From Microcoleus sp. bin48.metabat.b7b8b9.023 (GTDB lineage Bacteria; Cyanobacteriota; Cyanobacteriia; Cyanobacteriales; Microcoleaceae), in assembly GCF_013299185.1 (NCBI RefSeq), contig NZ_JAAFKG010000062.1, forward strand, positions 1 through 46,066: 46,066 nucleotides of DNA, written 5' to 3'. Below are positions 36,101 to 44,679 of this stretch, piece by piece (position 1 is the stretch's first letter; every line of letters starts with the position of its first letter). Under the pieces are notes generated by a model. That model had not been told where the DNA came from and did no database searches. It saw nothing but the letters and a program-made list of their open reading frames with translations. A program made the position numbers and the translations under genes.

Positions 36101-36200
36101 GCGAGTTTTTCTGCTAAAGTCCAAGTCTATGCTCTGAACCAGCGCTTAGCAATCTCAACAATTCTGAAATTCCTAAATTCCCAATTGCTATCTAAAACAT

Positions 36201-36833
36201 ATGAAAAAAGCACGCGAAACCTCACGCGAACTCGCACTCCTTGGCATCAGCCAACTACCGGTGAATCCAGAACTCTTAGAAGCTAAGAAACTGCAAGATG
36301 TTCTCCTCGCCGCCATCCGCACCCTGACTACAGAAGTTCAAGAATCCCTAGAAGCAGCAGCCTCCGAAGTGCAGCGAGGTAGCGACAAACTGCTGGCTAG
36401 CGAAATCCGTGCCGCTGATATACAAAGTGCTAGAGCAATGGTGCGGGAAGCACTCGAACTCACCCAAACCGCCATCAACCGTCTGGGTTCAGCAATGGAG
36501 TTTCCGGAACTGATCCAGCTAGCTAACCAGCAAGATGTCCGTACCTATGCTTTGCAAATCCTGACAAAAGTCAGTGCCAACCGCGTTCAAATTGACGAGT
36601 TGCTCTCGGAAGCCCTGGTAGACTGGCAAATCGATCGCCTGCCCAGGATCGATCGAGATATCATGAGAATCGCGATCGCCGAAATCCTCTATCTCGGCTT
36701 AGCTGAACAAGTCAGCGTCAGCGAAGCCGTCCAACTCGCAAAACGCTACAGCGGTGATGAAGGACATCGGTTCATCAACGGAGTCCTCCGCCGAGTCGTC
36801 GATAAAATCAATGCAGAAGTTGTAAGTCAGTAG
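36201..36833 (+). CDS. nusB: Transcription antitermination factor NusB
   Basis: NusB binds boxA RNA with S10 and supports antitermination of rRNA operons. The 210-residue protein is longer than the usual 130-150; an extra helical segment (about residues 30-100) sits after the N-terminal motif RETSRELALLGISQL, as is common in cyanobacteria. The C-terminal core is clear: NRVQIDELL, WQIDRLPRIDRDIMRIAIAE, VSEAVQLAKRY and RFINGVLRRVVD. The ATG at 36201 is taken because it begins the conserved N-terminal motif; no Shine-Dalgarno is visible. It is followed 119 bp later by ftsY on the same strand. Confidence 0.95.
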   Translation: MKKARETSRELALLGISQLPVNPELLEAKKLQDVLLAAIRTLTTEVQESLEAAASEVQRGSDKLLASEIRAADIQSARAMVREALELTQTAINRLGSAMEFPELIQLANQQDVRTYALQILTKVSANRVQIDELLSEALVDWQIDRLPRIDRDIMRIAIAEILYLGLAEQVSVSEAVQLAKRYSGDEGHRFINGVLRRVVDKINAEVVSQ

Positions 36834-36925
36834 TCATTAGTCAGCAGTCATTAGTCATTAGCGATCGGCAATCCACAATCCACAATCCGCTCTAAACTAA
36901 GGACTGATGGCTAAATGACTGATAA
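36834..36925. repeat. CAGTCATTAGT-type short repeats between nusB and ftsY
   Basis: The spacer starts with AGTCATTAGTCAGCAGTCATT-like heptamer runs, then AATCCACAATCCACAATCC. This is the same class as the TGACTGATGAC runs at 1040-1073. Confidence 0.7.
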
Positions 36926-36952
36926 CTATTCTCTATTTCCCCATTTACTTCT

Positions 36953-38656
36953 ATGGTATTTAATTGGTTTCGTCGCCAGTACAGCGAAAGCGGATCTTCT
37001 GAACCAGAAACTCCCCCCGAAAAGCCCCAAGATGAGGCGGCAAAATCCGCACCGGTTGAGCCTCAAACAGATGCAGCAGTTGAGGAAACTTCCCCCGCTG
37101 TAGCTGAGGATTATCTCAATTGGGCCAAAGCTGCTTACAAAAATATTCAAAAACAGCAAAAACCTGAAACAGAAGTTACTGAGACAGCACCGGCGGAAGT
37201 TCCAGCAGCCGAAACAGAAGCTGTAGAAGTTGCAGAAGTTGCACCAACTGTTGCAGAAGTTGCAGAAATTGCACCACCTCCGCAGAATGAAACTACGGAT
37301 GGTCTAAAACCAGATGCAGTTAGCTCAGTAGAGATTCCCGAACCTTTGCTACCATTGCCCGAGTCGATCGCGCCTCAACCTGTTACTCAAAAATTAGAAG
37401 TTACAGCAGAAAATATAGCAATTGCCCAACCTGCAACTGAGCTCGCAGACACAGAATCGATCGCACCTGAGGACTCTACAGCCGAAGCCCTGCCGTTTTG
37501 GGCCCGAGCTCAAGCCGATCGCATGGATCGCATCGAGCGCCTCAAGGAAACCGCCCTTGAGGAACCAGAAGTCATCGCAGCCGCCGCCGAAAGAGCCGCA
37601 ATAATCGAAGAAATTCCCGGTTTTGCCTTTGACGAAGGCTTCCTCTGGTCATCTGAAATCCTAGCCAGTCAAGGGCGCCGGCCAGATCAAGTATCCGTCG
37701 AGGAAATCAGTTGGTTGCAAAAACTGCGGAAAGGTTTGGAAAGAACCCGCCGCAGCTTAATTAATCGACTAAAGGCGATCGTCGGTCAAGGCCCGCTCAA
37801 TCAAGACGCGGTAGCCGAAATTGAGACTTTGCTCCTACAAGCCGATGTCGGAGTCGCCGCTACCGACATCATTATTAGCCGCCTCCAAGAAAGACTTACA
37901 AAAGAAGTCTTGCCGCCAGAACAGGCTCTAGCCTTTCTCAAAAGCATCCTGCGCGACATTCTCGACGCTCCGACAGCCGAAACCGCCGCCGGCAATCCCG
38001 CCTACAGCCTGACTTTTGCCCCGGAAAAAGACACTTTCAACATTTGGTTGATTGTAGGAGTTAACGGTGCGGGCAAAACTACGACGATCGGCAAACTTGC
38101 CCACATCGCCCAAATATCAGGCTACAAAACCCTGATTGCCGCCGCCGACACTTTCCGCGCCGCCGCCGTCGAACAAGTCAAAGTTTGGGGATCCCGCAGC
38201 GGTGTCGAAATTATTGCCAACGAGGGGAAAAATACCGATCCTGCTGCTGTAGTGTTTGATGCGATCGCCGCCGCCAGCGCCCGAGGCACAGAATTGTTGA
38301 TCGTAGACACCGCAGGCCGCCTGCAAAACAAAAAAAATCTGATGGACGAATTAAGTAAAATCCGTCGCATTGTAGACAAAAAAGCCCCCGGCGCTACCGT
38401 AGAATCTCTACTGGTCTTGGATGCCACCCTAGGTCAAAATGGTTTGCGACAGGCAGAAGTATTCGCTGAATCGGCAAAATTAAGCGGAGTAGTATTGACA
38501 AAACTTGACGGTTCTGCTAAAGGTGGTGTTGCCCTAGCAGTAGTGCAGCAGCTAGGTCTGCCAATCCGGTTTATTGGAGTGGGGGAAAGCATCGAAGATT
38601 TGCGCCCGTTTTCTAGTTACGAATTTGTGGAAGCCCTACTCGATTTTAGATTTTAG
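36953..38656 (+). CDS. ftsY: Signal recognition particle receptor FtsY
   Basis: FtsY is the SRP receptor GTPase that brings ribosomes translating membrane proteins to the membrane. The 567-residue protein starts with a short basic/aromatic stretch (MVFNWFRRQY) and an acidic, Ala/Glu/Pro-rich domain (about 15-230) with EVAEVAPTVAEVAEIAP repeats. The N domain follows (about 255-350), then the G domain with P-loop GVNGAGKTTT (Lys375), DTFRAAAVEQ, DTAGRLQNK and TKLDGSAKGG. The conserved end FVEALL is followed by DFRF, encoded by the start of an ATTTTAG repeat (38641-38667) that also supplies the stop codon. It sits in the order nusB, ftsY, PP2C phosphatase, argH. Confidence 0.97.
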   Translation: MVFNWFRRQYSESGSSEPETPPEKPQDEAAKSAPVEPQTDAAVEETSPAVAEDYLNWAKAAYKNIQKQQKPETEVTETAPAEVPAAETEAVEVAEVAPTVAEVAEIAPPPQNETTDGLKPDAVSSVEIPEPLLPLPESIAPQPVTQKLEVTAENIAIAQPATELADTESIAPEDSTAEALPFWARAQADRMDRIERLKETALEEPEVIAAAAERAAIIEEIPGFAFDEGFLWSSEILASQGRRPDQVSVEEISWLQKLRKGLERTRRSLINRLKAIVGQGPLNQDAVAEIETLLLQADVGVAATDIIISRLQERLTKEVLPPEQALAFLKSILRDILDAPTAETAAGNPAYSLTFAPEKDTFNIWLIVGVNGAGKTTTIGKLAHIAQISGYKTLIAAADTFRAAAVEQVKVWGSRSGVEIIANEGKNTDPAAVVFDAIAAASARGTELLIVDTAGRLQNKKNLMDELSKIRRIVDKKAPGATVESLLVLDATLGQNGLRQAEVFAESAKLSGVVLTKLDGSAKGGVALAVVQQLGLPIRFIGVGESIEDLRPFSSYEFVEALLDFRF

Positions 38657-39108
38657 ATTTTAGATTGATGAGGTATCTCTAGCCGTCCCGATTTGGGAAA
38701 GCGAATACAGAGCTTCAACATATCAAATCCTTAACCTCAAACTACGATCGCAGGACTTGCGCCGACGGCCACCGGGCGCCCCCCTTAAAAAACAGTGTGG
38801 TTTTATTATCCTCATCGAAATTAGGTACGTAGTTGGGCTTTAGCCCTCTTTAGGCCTATGGATAAAGAGGGCTAAAGCCCAACTACATACCTTGATTAAG
38901 TAGTTTCAGAAGGGCTCAAAGTCTCCCTTATTAAGGGGGATTTAGACTCAGCTATAAACGAGATTTCTTGACGATTTCAGGCTTAAATTCGCACCAATGG
39001 CATACTGCCAAAACTACTTGCTCGAAAAATAACCGGATTTCTGTTCGTGTGGTACGTAATTCCTCACTCACTCAATCTCCTTTTAAGATCGAAAATCACC
39101 AATATAAA
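38657..39108. other. Spacer between ftsY and the phosphatase gene
   Basis: It starts with the ATTTTAG repeat that closes ftsY, then carries a long palindrome (38829-38886). From 38968 a frame is open into the phosphatase gene (47 extra codons) but that part does not look conserved. No other gene is seen. Confidence 0.5.
38829..38886. repeat. Palindromic element with 24-bp perfect arms
   Basis: Arms at 38829-38852 and 38863-38886 are perfect complements (GTAGTTGGGCTTTAGCCCTC, continuing to TTTA) around a 10-nt loop. The arm contains its own small palindrome GGGCTTTAGCCC. No T-run follows. It belongs to the same general class as the palindrome at 26151-26208, with a different core sequence. 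Confidence 0.88.
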
Positions 39109-40596
39109 ATGACTGCTGTGCCCTTGCCTCGCCCCTCACCTCAACCTGCTGACCGCCCTACGGGTCGCAATTCCACCGACGCGACGCCAGTATTTGCCCT
39201 CAAAGAACTGGTAGCGCGCTTGCACCGATACCAGCACAACGTTCAAGATATGTTGGGCTCGCTGGGATTTGCCCTGCGTAGTTTTAACAATCTCAACCAA
39301 TTTTTGGAGTTGGTGCCTTTGGTGGCAACTCGCGTTACCGACGCCGACGGGGGAGCCCTAGTGCTGTTCAAACCCAACGGTCAAGTCAGGTTCCAGCAGT
39401 TGCACTGTCAGGAAGGACGGCAGTGCCAAGATATGCGGAAAGCGCTGGAAATAGCCACCAGGCAAGCTACAGCAGGTGCGGGCGCGGCTGGTGAATCTTT
39501 TTCTCAAACAAGCGGGCAAACTTCTAGTCTCGATTTGCAAGTCGGCCGTTATTTGGGCCCGGATGTTCATTTGTTTGGGGCGCCAATTTTAGTCAAGAAT
39601 TTGGAACGCGGACGGCTGTTTGTTTTTAGCAGTGACCCACAATATATTTGGACTCCCGGCAGGCAGAAATTAGTTCGTTTGGTGGCGGATCAAACCGCCG
39701 TGGCAATTTGCAAAGACGAACTGACGGTGAAGTTGGCCGAAAAAGAACGCCTGGACAGAGAGTTAGAAATTGGGGCAGAAATTCAATTGCGGCTGCAACC
39801 CCGCAGTTGTCCCACAATTCCCGGTCTTGATGTGGCCGCCCGCTGCCAAACTGCTAGCAGAGTCGGCGGTGATTATTATGATTTTATTCCCGCTGACTAT
39901 GACCCGATCGGCAAGGAGAATGAGGGGGAACACCCCCCATCCCTGATTAAAAATCTCAAGTCCAAAATCGACAAGGGTCGCTGGAGCATTGTCATCGGCG
40001 ACGTAATGGGCAAAGGGGTACCGGCTGGCCTGTTGATGACGATGACGCGGGGTATGCTGCGGGCGGAGGTTTTGAACCGCCATTCGCCTGCGAGAATTTT
40101 GCAACATTTAAACCGGGTAATGCACGCGGATTTGGAGAATTCTCACCGTTTTGTGACTCTGTTTTATTCGGAGTACGATCCGAAAACTCGCATTCTGTCT
40201 TACAGTAATGCTGCTCACCACCCGCCTTTGCTGTGGCAAGCTGCAACTAATTCGATTGTTCGGCTCGATACTTTGGAGGGAATGTTGATTGGCTTGGATG
40301 CTGATTCGCGCTACCAAGAAGCCCACGTGCAATTGCAGCCTGGTGATACTATTATTTATTACACAGACGGATTTACTGATGCTGCTAATCAAAGAGGCGA
40401 TCGCTTTGATGAGGATAACTTGACAGCGGCTTTTCAGTGGGCTTGTCAAAATTATCAGCAGTCTGAGGAAATTCTGGATTATTTGTTCGATCGCGTTCAC
40501 CAGTTTATCGGCATCGGCAACCGCAATGAAGATGACATGACACTGGTTGTACTTAGGGTAACACCGACCACAGGAGAAAATCACCATGATAGTTAA
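39109..40596 (+). CDS. GAF-PP2C (RsbU/SpoIIE-type) serine phosphatase
   Basis: A 495-residue regulator. A GAF-like domain (about 55-215, ARLHRYQHNVQDMLGSLG to AVAICKDEL) and a coiled coil lead to a SpoIIE-type PP2C phosphatase (about 225-485) with GGDYYDF, VIGDVMGKG, SNAAHHPP, YTDGFTDA and NEDDMTLVVLR, which hold the metal-binding acidic residues. Such enzymes dephosphorylate STAS antagonists; two STAS genes are in this window but neither is adjacent. Residues about 279-290 (LIKNLKSKIDKG) between two catalytic motifs are encoded by an AAATCTCAAGTCCAAAATCG stretch like a spacer repeat. The ATG at 39109 (MTAVPLPRP) is preferred; the frame extends to 38968. The next gene overlaps it by 11 bp. 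Confidence 0.93.
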   Translation: MTAVPLPRPSPQPADRPTGRNSTDATPVFALKELVARLHRYQHNVQDMLGSLGFALRSFNNLNQFLELVPLVATRVTDADGGALVLFKPNGQVRFQQLHCQEGRQCQDMRKALEIATRQATAGAGAAGESFSQTSGQTSSLDLQVGRYLGPDVHLFGAPILVKNLERGRLFVFSSDPQYIWTPGRQKLVRLVADQTAVAICKDELTVKLAEKERLDRELEIGAEIQLRLQPRSCPTIPGLDVAARCQTASRVGGDYYDFIPADYDPIGKENEGEHPPSLIKNLKSKIDKGRWSIVIGDVMGKGVPAGLLMTMTRGMLRAEVLNRHSPARILQHLNRVMHADLENSHRFVTLFYSEYDPKTRILSYSNAAHHPPLLWQAATNSIVRLDTLEGMLIGLDADSRYQEAHVQLQPGDTIIYYTDGFTDAANQRGDRFDEDNLTAAFQWACQNYQQSEEILDYLFDRVHQFIGIGNRNEDDMTLVVLRVTPTTGENHHDS

Positions 40597-40825
40597 TTTA
40601 ATGCCGGAAATTATTGCTGGATTGACCAGCTCGATTCATTGGCATGACGCCGTTCATTTGTTAGTTGTGAAATCTCATTTGAGTTCGCCTGTGATATTGG
40701 GTCAAAGCTACGAGATATTTACGAATTTCCAGAAAGCTTGGAACAATTTTGTCTCGACAGGTCAAATAGGAGCTTTTTTTATAGGTATTTTCATTGGCTG
40801 GTTCATTAAAGGGATTATTCCTTAG
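40586..40825 (+). CDS. Small membrane-anchored protein coupled to the phosphatase gene
   Basis: A 79-residue protein whose ATG overlaps the end of the phosphatase gene by 11 bp, with GGAG 8 nt before the start, so translation is probably coupled. The C-terminus is one hydrophobic helix, AFFIGIFIGWFIKGIIP. The N-terminal part (AGLTSSIHWHDAVHLLVV) is moderately hydrophobic. No family is recognised. Its position suggests that it anchors or modulates the phosphatase at the membrane, which is inference only. Confidence 0.7.
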   Translation: MIVNLMPEIIAGLTSSIHWHDAVHLLVVKSHLSSPVILGQSYEIFTNFQKAWNNFVSTGQIGAFFIGIFIGWFIKGIIP

Positions 40826-41039
40826 AGTTATTTCCTAACAAATCATCAGGAAGGGATTGCAAAGGTTCGGAGTCAGAACTTTATTCCTTTCTGATGCAGC
40901 ATGATTTTAACTAGCAGCCGGGAAGTACCTCAGTATATTTAGAGGGGATTGTATCTGAGCGCTGCGCGAAGTACCCCGAATAAATTATCGCAGGGATGAA
41001 AGGCTCGTCGGTCGGAGGCACGGAGCCCGACAATTAAAC

Positions 41040-41231
41040 TCAACTACCACAGCTCAATCTTCGGGACCCATCCTGATTCTCAATATACTTCCTAAGTGTA
41101 GAAACAGTAACACCTCCGCAGGAAGCAATGAAATATGAACTGCTCCACAAAACATCTTTGCGGTAAAACTCATTCACATGAGCTTTGAGGTCTGAAACTG
41201 AGCGGGCGTTTGACACGAAGTCGTTTCTCAT
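41040..41231 (-). pseudogene. tnpA: tnpA remnant, C-terminal part of IS200-type Y1 transposase
   Basis: The 63-residue frame carries the C-terminal signature of TnpA: DVLWSSSYFIASCGGVT and LRKYIENQ, where the tyrosine of YIENQ corresponds to the catalytic one. The N-terminal half with the HUH metal-binding motif is missing: only 84 bp lie between this frame and the tnpB start, too little for the missing 70 or so residues. A deletion inside the element explains this. It should be inactive. Confidence 0.85.
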
Positions 41232-41314
41232 GTTTTTTCAAGGTAAGTGTTGCGTTTCAGGGATACACTAACTATACTGTGGTGTGGGAAGGTCGAAAAA
41301 AAAGGAAGTTTCCC

Positions 41315-42751
41315 ATGCAACTCACGTACAAATACCGCCTCAAACCCACAAAAGCCCAATTGGGAACAATCGTGGCTCATCTAGAACTCTGTCGCCGTCA
41401 GTACAACTACCGATTGAGTGAAAGATTTAGATGGTGGGAGTCCACTAGAACGCCTGTTAACGCCTGCCCCTTAACTGCATCCATAGTTTCCGTTGAGGAG
41501 ATTTATCAAAATATTCCTTTGACCAGGGTGCAAACTAGGGATGGCAGAAAGAAGGATGAGTCAGGCAATCCTTTGACTAGGAAAGGTGACGTTTTCTCGA
41601 ATGTTGAAGGCGGATATGTACAGTGGCAGGCAATACAACTAGCTGACCTGAAAAATACTAAGAAGCTATTTCCTGATTACAAAGCTTTGAATTCTCAGGT
41701 TTTACAGGATGTGGTTAACAGAGTGGAAACTTCCTTTTCAAATTTCACCACGCCTGACAAAAATGGCAATCGTAGAGGCAAGCCCAAGTTTAAAGGATTT
41801 GACTACTACAAATCTTTTACTTATCCTCAATTAGATAATTTAGATATCATCAAGGATGAGCAAAATATAATTTGTGTTAACCTTGCCAAAATAGGTCAAG
41901 TACCGATGGTATTCCATCGCCCAATACCAACAGGATTCACGGTTAAGACGGGGACAGTTATCAGAGAAGCAGATAGGTGGTATATTGCCCTGACGCTAGA
42001 AGACAAAGCGGTTCCCGTGACGGTTGCAGAAATTCAGCCGACTGACGAAAACACTCTTGGCATTGACTTGGGAATTACTAATTACGTTTACCTTTCTAAT
42101 GGTGAAAGAGTCGAAAACCCTAGGTTCTTGAGGAGATACGCTGAGAAATTAGCAAGGCTTCAGGCGAAACTAGCTAGTAGAGTCAAAGGCTCTAAGCCTT
42201 GGCAAGTTATCAAGAGTAAGATTTCTAGACTGCATCAATTTGTGGCTAGAGCAAGACTTGATTTTCAATTCAAAACAGCGCACGAGCTGTTTCGTAAATG
42301 CGATGTTTTGGTGGTTGAAGATCTGAGTGTCAAGAATTTGACAAGACGTGCCAAAGCTAAAACCGATATTGATAACAATGGTAATTTGGTTTATTTGCCA
42401 AACGGTCAATCAGCTAAAAGTGGCTTGAACAAATCAATGCTTGATGCTGCTCACGGTCAATTCGCTAGCGTTCTCAAGTATGTTGCTTGGAAGCTGGGTA
42501 AAAACGTTTTATTGGTTAACCCAAAGGGAACTTCTCAGTATTGCTGGAATTGCCTCAATAAAGTGTCGAAAGAATTGTCGGAACGATGTCATTCTTGTCA
42601 ATGTGGCGAGTCTTTGGAACGAGATGAAAACTCAGCTAAGCTGATCAAAAAGATTGGTCTAATTCATCAAAGTGGCGGGGGAGCTTCGTCACTCAAAAAA
42701 GCCCTTGCACAAAGGGAAATAGAAGCCTGTGGTCTAACGGTACTCCGTTGA
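41315..42751 (+). CDS. tnpB: TnpB, RNA-guided nuclease (second element)
   Basis: A 478-residue TnpB, longer than the one at 33864-35051 because of extra sequence after residue 45. The RuvC-like residues are Asp251 (GIDLGITNY), Glu335 (VVEDLSVKN) and Asp437 (LERDENSAK); the zinc ribbon has Cys410/Cys413 (CWNC) and Cys425/Cys428/Cys430 (CHSCQCG). All are intact. AAGGAAG before the ATG at 41315 decides the start; the frame is open upstream to 41210, overlapping the tnpA remnant. It is only distantly similar to the first TnpB, so the two elements arrived independently. The omega RNA should lie at its 3' end, about 42640-42780. Confidence 0.95.
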   Translation: MQLTYKYRLKPTKAQLGTIVAHLELCRRQYNYRLSERFRWWESTRTPVNACPLTASIVSVEEIYQNIPLTRVQTRDGRKKDESGNPLTRKGDVFSNVEGGYVQWQAIQLADLKNTKKLFPDYKALNSQVLQDVVNRVETSFSNFTTPDKNGNRRGKPKFKGFDYYKSFTYPQLDNLDIIKDEQNIICVNLAKIGQVPMVFHRPIPTGFTVKTGTVIREADRWYIALTLEDKAVPVTVAEIQPTDENTLGIDLGITNYVYLSNGERVENPRFLRRYAEKLARLQAKLASRVKGSKPWQVIKSKISRLHQFVARARLDFQFKTAHELFRKCDVLVVEDLSVKNLTRRAKAKTDIDNNGNLVYLPNGQSAKSGLNKSMLDAAHGQFASVLKYVAWKLGKNVLLVNPKGTSQYCWNCLNKVSKELSERCHSCQCGESLERDENSAKLIKKIGLIHQSGGGASSLKKALAQREIEACGLTVLR

Positions 42752-42997
42752 CAGTCAGGTTCGTTCACTAATTTTGTAGTCTAGAATTCAGTTTTTTAGT
42801 TTCTGTACAGGTATAAAAAGTTGGTAGTAATTACCTTAGTCTTTTCTGGCCAAATTTGGGAGGAAGAATTTGCATTCTTGAGTGCGAACCAGAGGACTGA
42901 CATTCTTTCCTAGGAACCGGAAGACTTGCATTCCTTCCTAAGAACCAGTTTTTAGAGAGTTCTGCAAGAGAGATATAATTGAGTTTTACATTCAGCA

Positions 42998-44383
42998 ATG
43001 ACCACACAACCGAAAACTTGGAGTCAAAGATTTGAGTCGGCGCTGCACCCAGCGATCGCCCGATTTAATGCTAGTATTGGTTTCGATATAGAACTGATTG
43101 AGTATGACTTGACGGGTTCTATCGCCCATGCTAAAATGCTCGCCAAAACTGGAATTATTTCCGCATCAGAAGGGGAACAGCTAGTCAATGGTTTGGAACA
43201 AATCCGCCGCGAATACCGCCAAGGTCTTTTTGTGCCGGGAGTTGATGCAGAAGACGTTCACTTCGCTGTAGAAAAGCGCCTGACGGATATAGTCGGGGAT
43301 GCGGGCAAAAAGCTGCACACGGCCCGATCGCGAAATGACCAAGCCGGCACCGATACTCGTTTGTATTTGCGCGATCGCATTGCAGAAATTCGCGAGCAAT
43401 TGCGGGAATTTCAAGGGGTTTTGCTCGAAATTGCAGAACTTAACGTCGAAACATTAATCCCCGGTTACACGCACTTGCAGCGCGCTCAGCCAATCAGTTT
43501 GGCTCATTACTTGTTAGCTTATTTTGAAATGTCCGATCGCGATTGGGAACGCCTCGGCGATGTCTCGAAGCGGGTGAATATTTCGCCTTTGGGTTGCGGC
43601 GCGCTGGCGGGGACGACTTTCCCGATAGACCGACACTATAGCGCAGAACTCTTGGAGTTTGACCAGGTTTATGCTAATAGCTTAGATGGAGTGAGCGATC
43701 GAGATTTTGCGATCGAATTTCTCGCAGCCGCCAGCTTGATTATGGTACACCTGAGCCGCTTGTCAGAAGAAATGATTTTGTGGTCTTCTCACGAATTTGG
43801 ATTTATTACGCTCAAAGATAGCTGCGCTACGGGCTCTAGCATCATGCCCCAGAAAAAAAATCCCGACGTGCCGGAGTTGGTGCGGGGCAAGGCGGGGCGG
43901 GTTTTCGGTCATTTGCAAGCCTTGCTTGTAGTAGTGAAGGGATTGCCTTTGGCCTACAACAAAGATTTGCAAGAAGATAAAGAAGCTTTGTTTGATACCG
44001 TCAAAACTGTACAAGGTTGCTTGGAAGCAATGACGATTTTGCTGCGGGAAGGAATCGCGTTTAACAGCAATCGCCTTGCTGCTGCCGTTACAGAAGACTT
44101 TTCTAACGCTACAGACGTAGCAGATTATTTGGCTGCTAAGGGCGTTCCCTTCCGGGAATCTTACAACCTCGTGGGCAAAGTTGTTAAAACTTGTCTGTCG
44201 GGGGGCAAACTCCTCAAAGATTTGACACTTGAGGAGTGGAAAGACTTGCACCCAGCTTTTGATACAGACATTTATAGCGCGATCGCACCGACTCAAGTGG
44301 TTGCTGCTCGCAATAGTTACGGTGGCACCGGATTTGAACAAGTGAGAAAATCACTGATTGCTGCGCGCGATCGGATCGCCTAA
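42998..44383 (+). CDS. argH: Argininosuccinate lyase
   Basis: ArgH splits argininosuccinate into arginine and fumarate, the last step of arginine synthesis. The 461-residue protein has the full fumarase/aspartase-superfamily fold: HTARSRNDQ (about 107-115), GYTHLQRAQP (about 158-167) and the signature GSSIMPQKKNP (about 279-289) with the catalytic serine. Length matches the family. The ATG at 42998 (MTTQPKTWSQRFES) is the natural start although no Shine-Dalgarno is clear. The second TnpB element lies just upstream, separating argH from the phosphatase gene. Confidence 0.98.
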   Translation: MTTQPKTWSQRFESALHPAIARFNASIGFDIELIEYDLTGSIAHAKMLAKTGIISASEGEQLVNGLEQIRREYRQGLFVPGVDAEDVHFAVEKRLTDIVGDAGKKLHTARSRNDQAGTDTRLYLRDRIAEIREQLREFQGVLLEIAELNVETLIPGYTHLQRAQPISLAHYLLAYFEMSDRDWERLGDVSKRVNISPLGCGALAGTTFPIDRHYSAELLEFDQVYANSLDGVSDRDFAIEFLAAASLIMVHLSRLSEEMILWSSHEFGFITLKDSCATGSSIMPQKKNPDVPELVRGKAGRVFGHLQALLVVVKGLPLAYNKDLQEDKEALFDTVKTVQGCLEAMTILLREGIAFNSNRLAAAVTEDFSNATDVADYLAAKGVPFRESYNLVGKVVKTCLSGGKLLKDLTLEEWKDLHPAFDTDIYSAIAPTQVVAARNSYGGTGFEQVRKSLIAARDRIA

Positions 44384-44418
44384 ACTATCCTCGTTGAATT
44401 CTTGGGCAAATTCATGAT

Positions 44419-44479
44419 GGCTATCTCTCCTTAGAACGATCGTGTTTTGCACTCTCGGTTCTAAGTTGGGCAGATAGCC
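44419..44479. repeat. Interrupted hairpin between argH and a convergent small gene
   Basis: GGCTATCT (44419-44426) pairs with AGATAGCC (44472-44479), and CTTAGAAC (44430-44437) with GTTCTAAG (44458-44465), giving a two-part stem around a 20-nt loop. It lies between two converging stops (44383 and 44488) and could end transcription from both sides, although T-runs are poor. Confidence 0.6.
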
Positions 44480-44487
44480 TGACTATA

Positions 44488-44679
44488 TTACTCTTCAGCA
44501 GCAGCCATATCTTTGTCCCGTCCGCCGCCGCTCATGGCGCCCATCCCGCCGCCGTTGCCGCCGTCAAATCGCCTTCTCTTGTTGGAGAACATATCTTGAT
44601 TTCTCCGCTTGCGAAATTTGCGAGCGTATGCTTGATTTCGTTGTGCCTTCTCTTTCTTGAGATTGCGGCGCTTAGCCAT
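44488..44679 (-). CDS. Small basic Gly-rich protein
   Basis: A 63-residue protein. The N-terminal half is strongly basic (MAKRRNLKKEKAQRNQAYAR, then KFRKRRN), suggesting RNA or ribosome binding; the C-terminal half is Gly-rich (DGGNGGGMGAMSGGG) and ends in an acidic EE. GAGG lies just before the ATG at 44679, which decides this start against the longer open frame to 44754. I recall similar small proteins in cyanobacteria without a known function. Confidence 0.75.
   Translation of the reverse strand: MAKRRNLKKEKAQRNQAYARKFRKRRNQDMFSNKRRRFDGGNGGGMGAMSGGGRDKDMAAAEE

Larger units (their letters stand above)
41002..42780 (+). mobile_element. IS200/IS605-type element with broken tnpA and intact tnpB
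   Basis: The arrangement is divergent tnpA (minus, truncated) and tnpB (plus), typical for IS605-like elements. A left-end candidate is the hairpin GGCTC...GAGCC (41002-41027). At the right, a hairpin AACGG-TACT-CCGTT (42736-42749) overlaps the tnpB stop; the exact right boundary is uncertain and placed near 42780. With tnpA reduced to its C-terminal part the element cannot move by itself. Confidence 0.7.
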
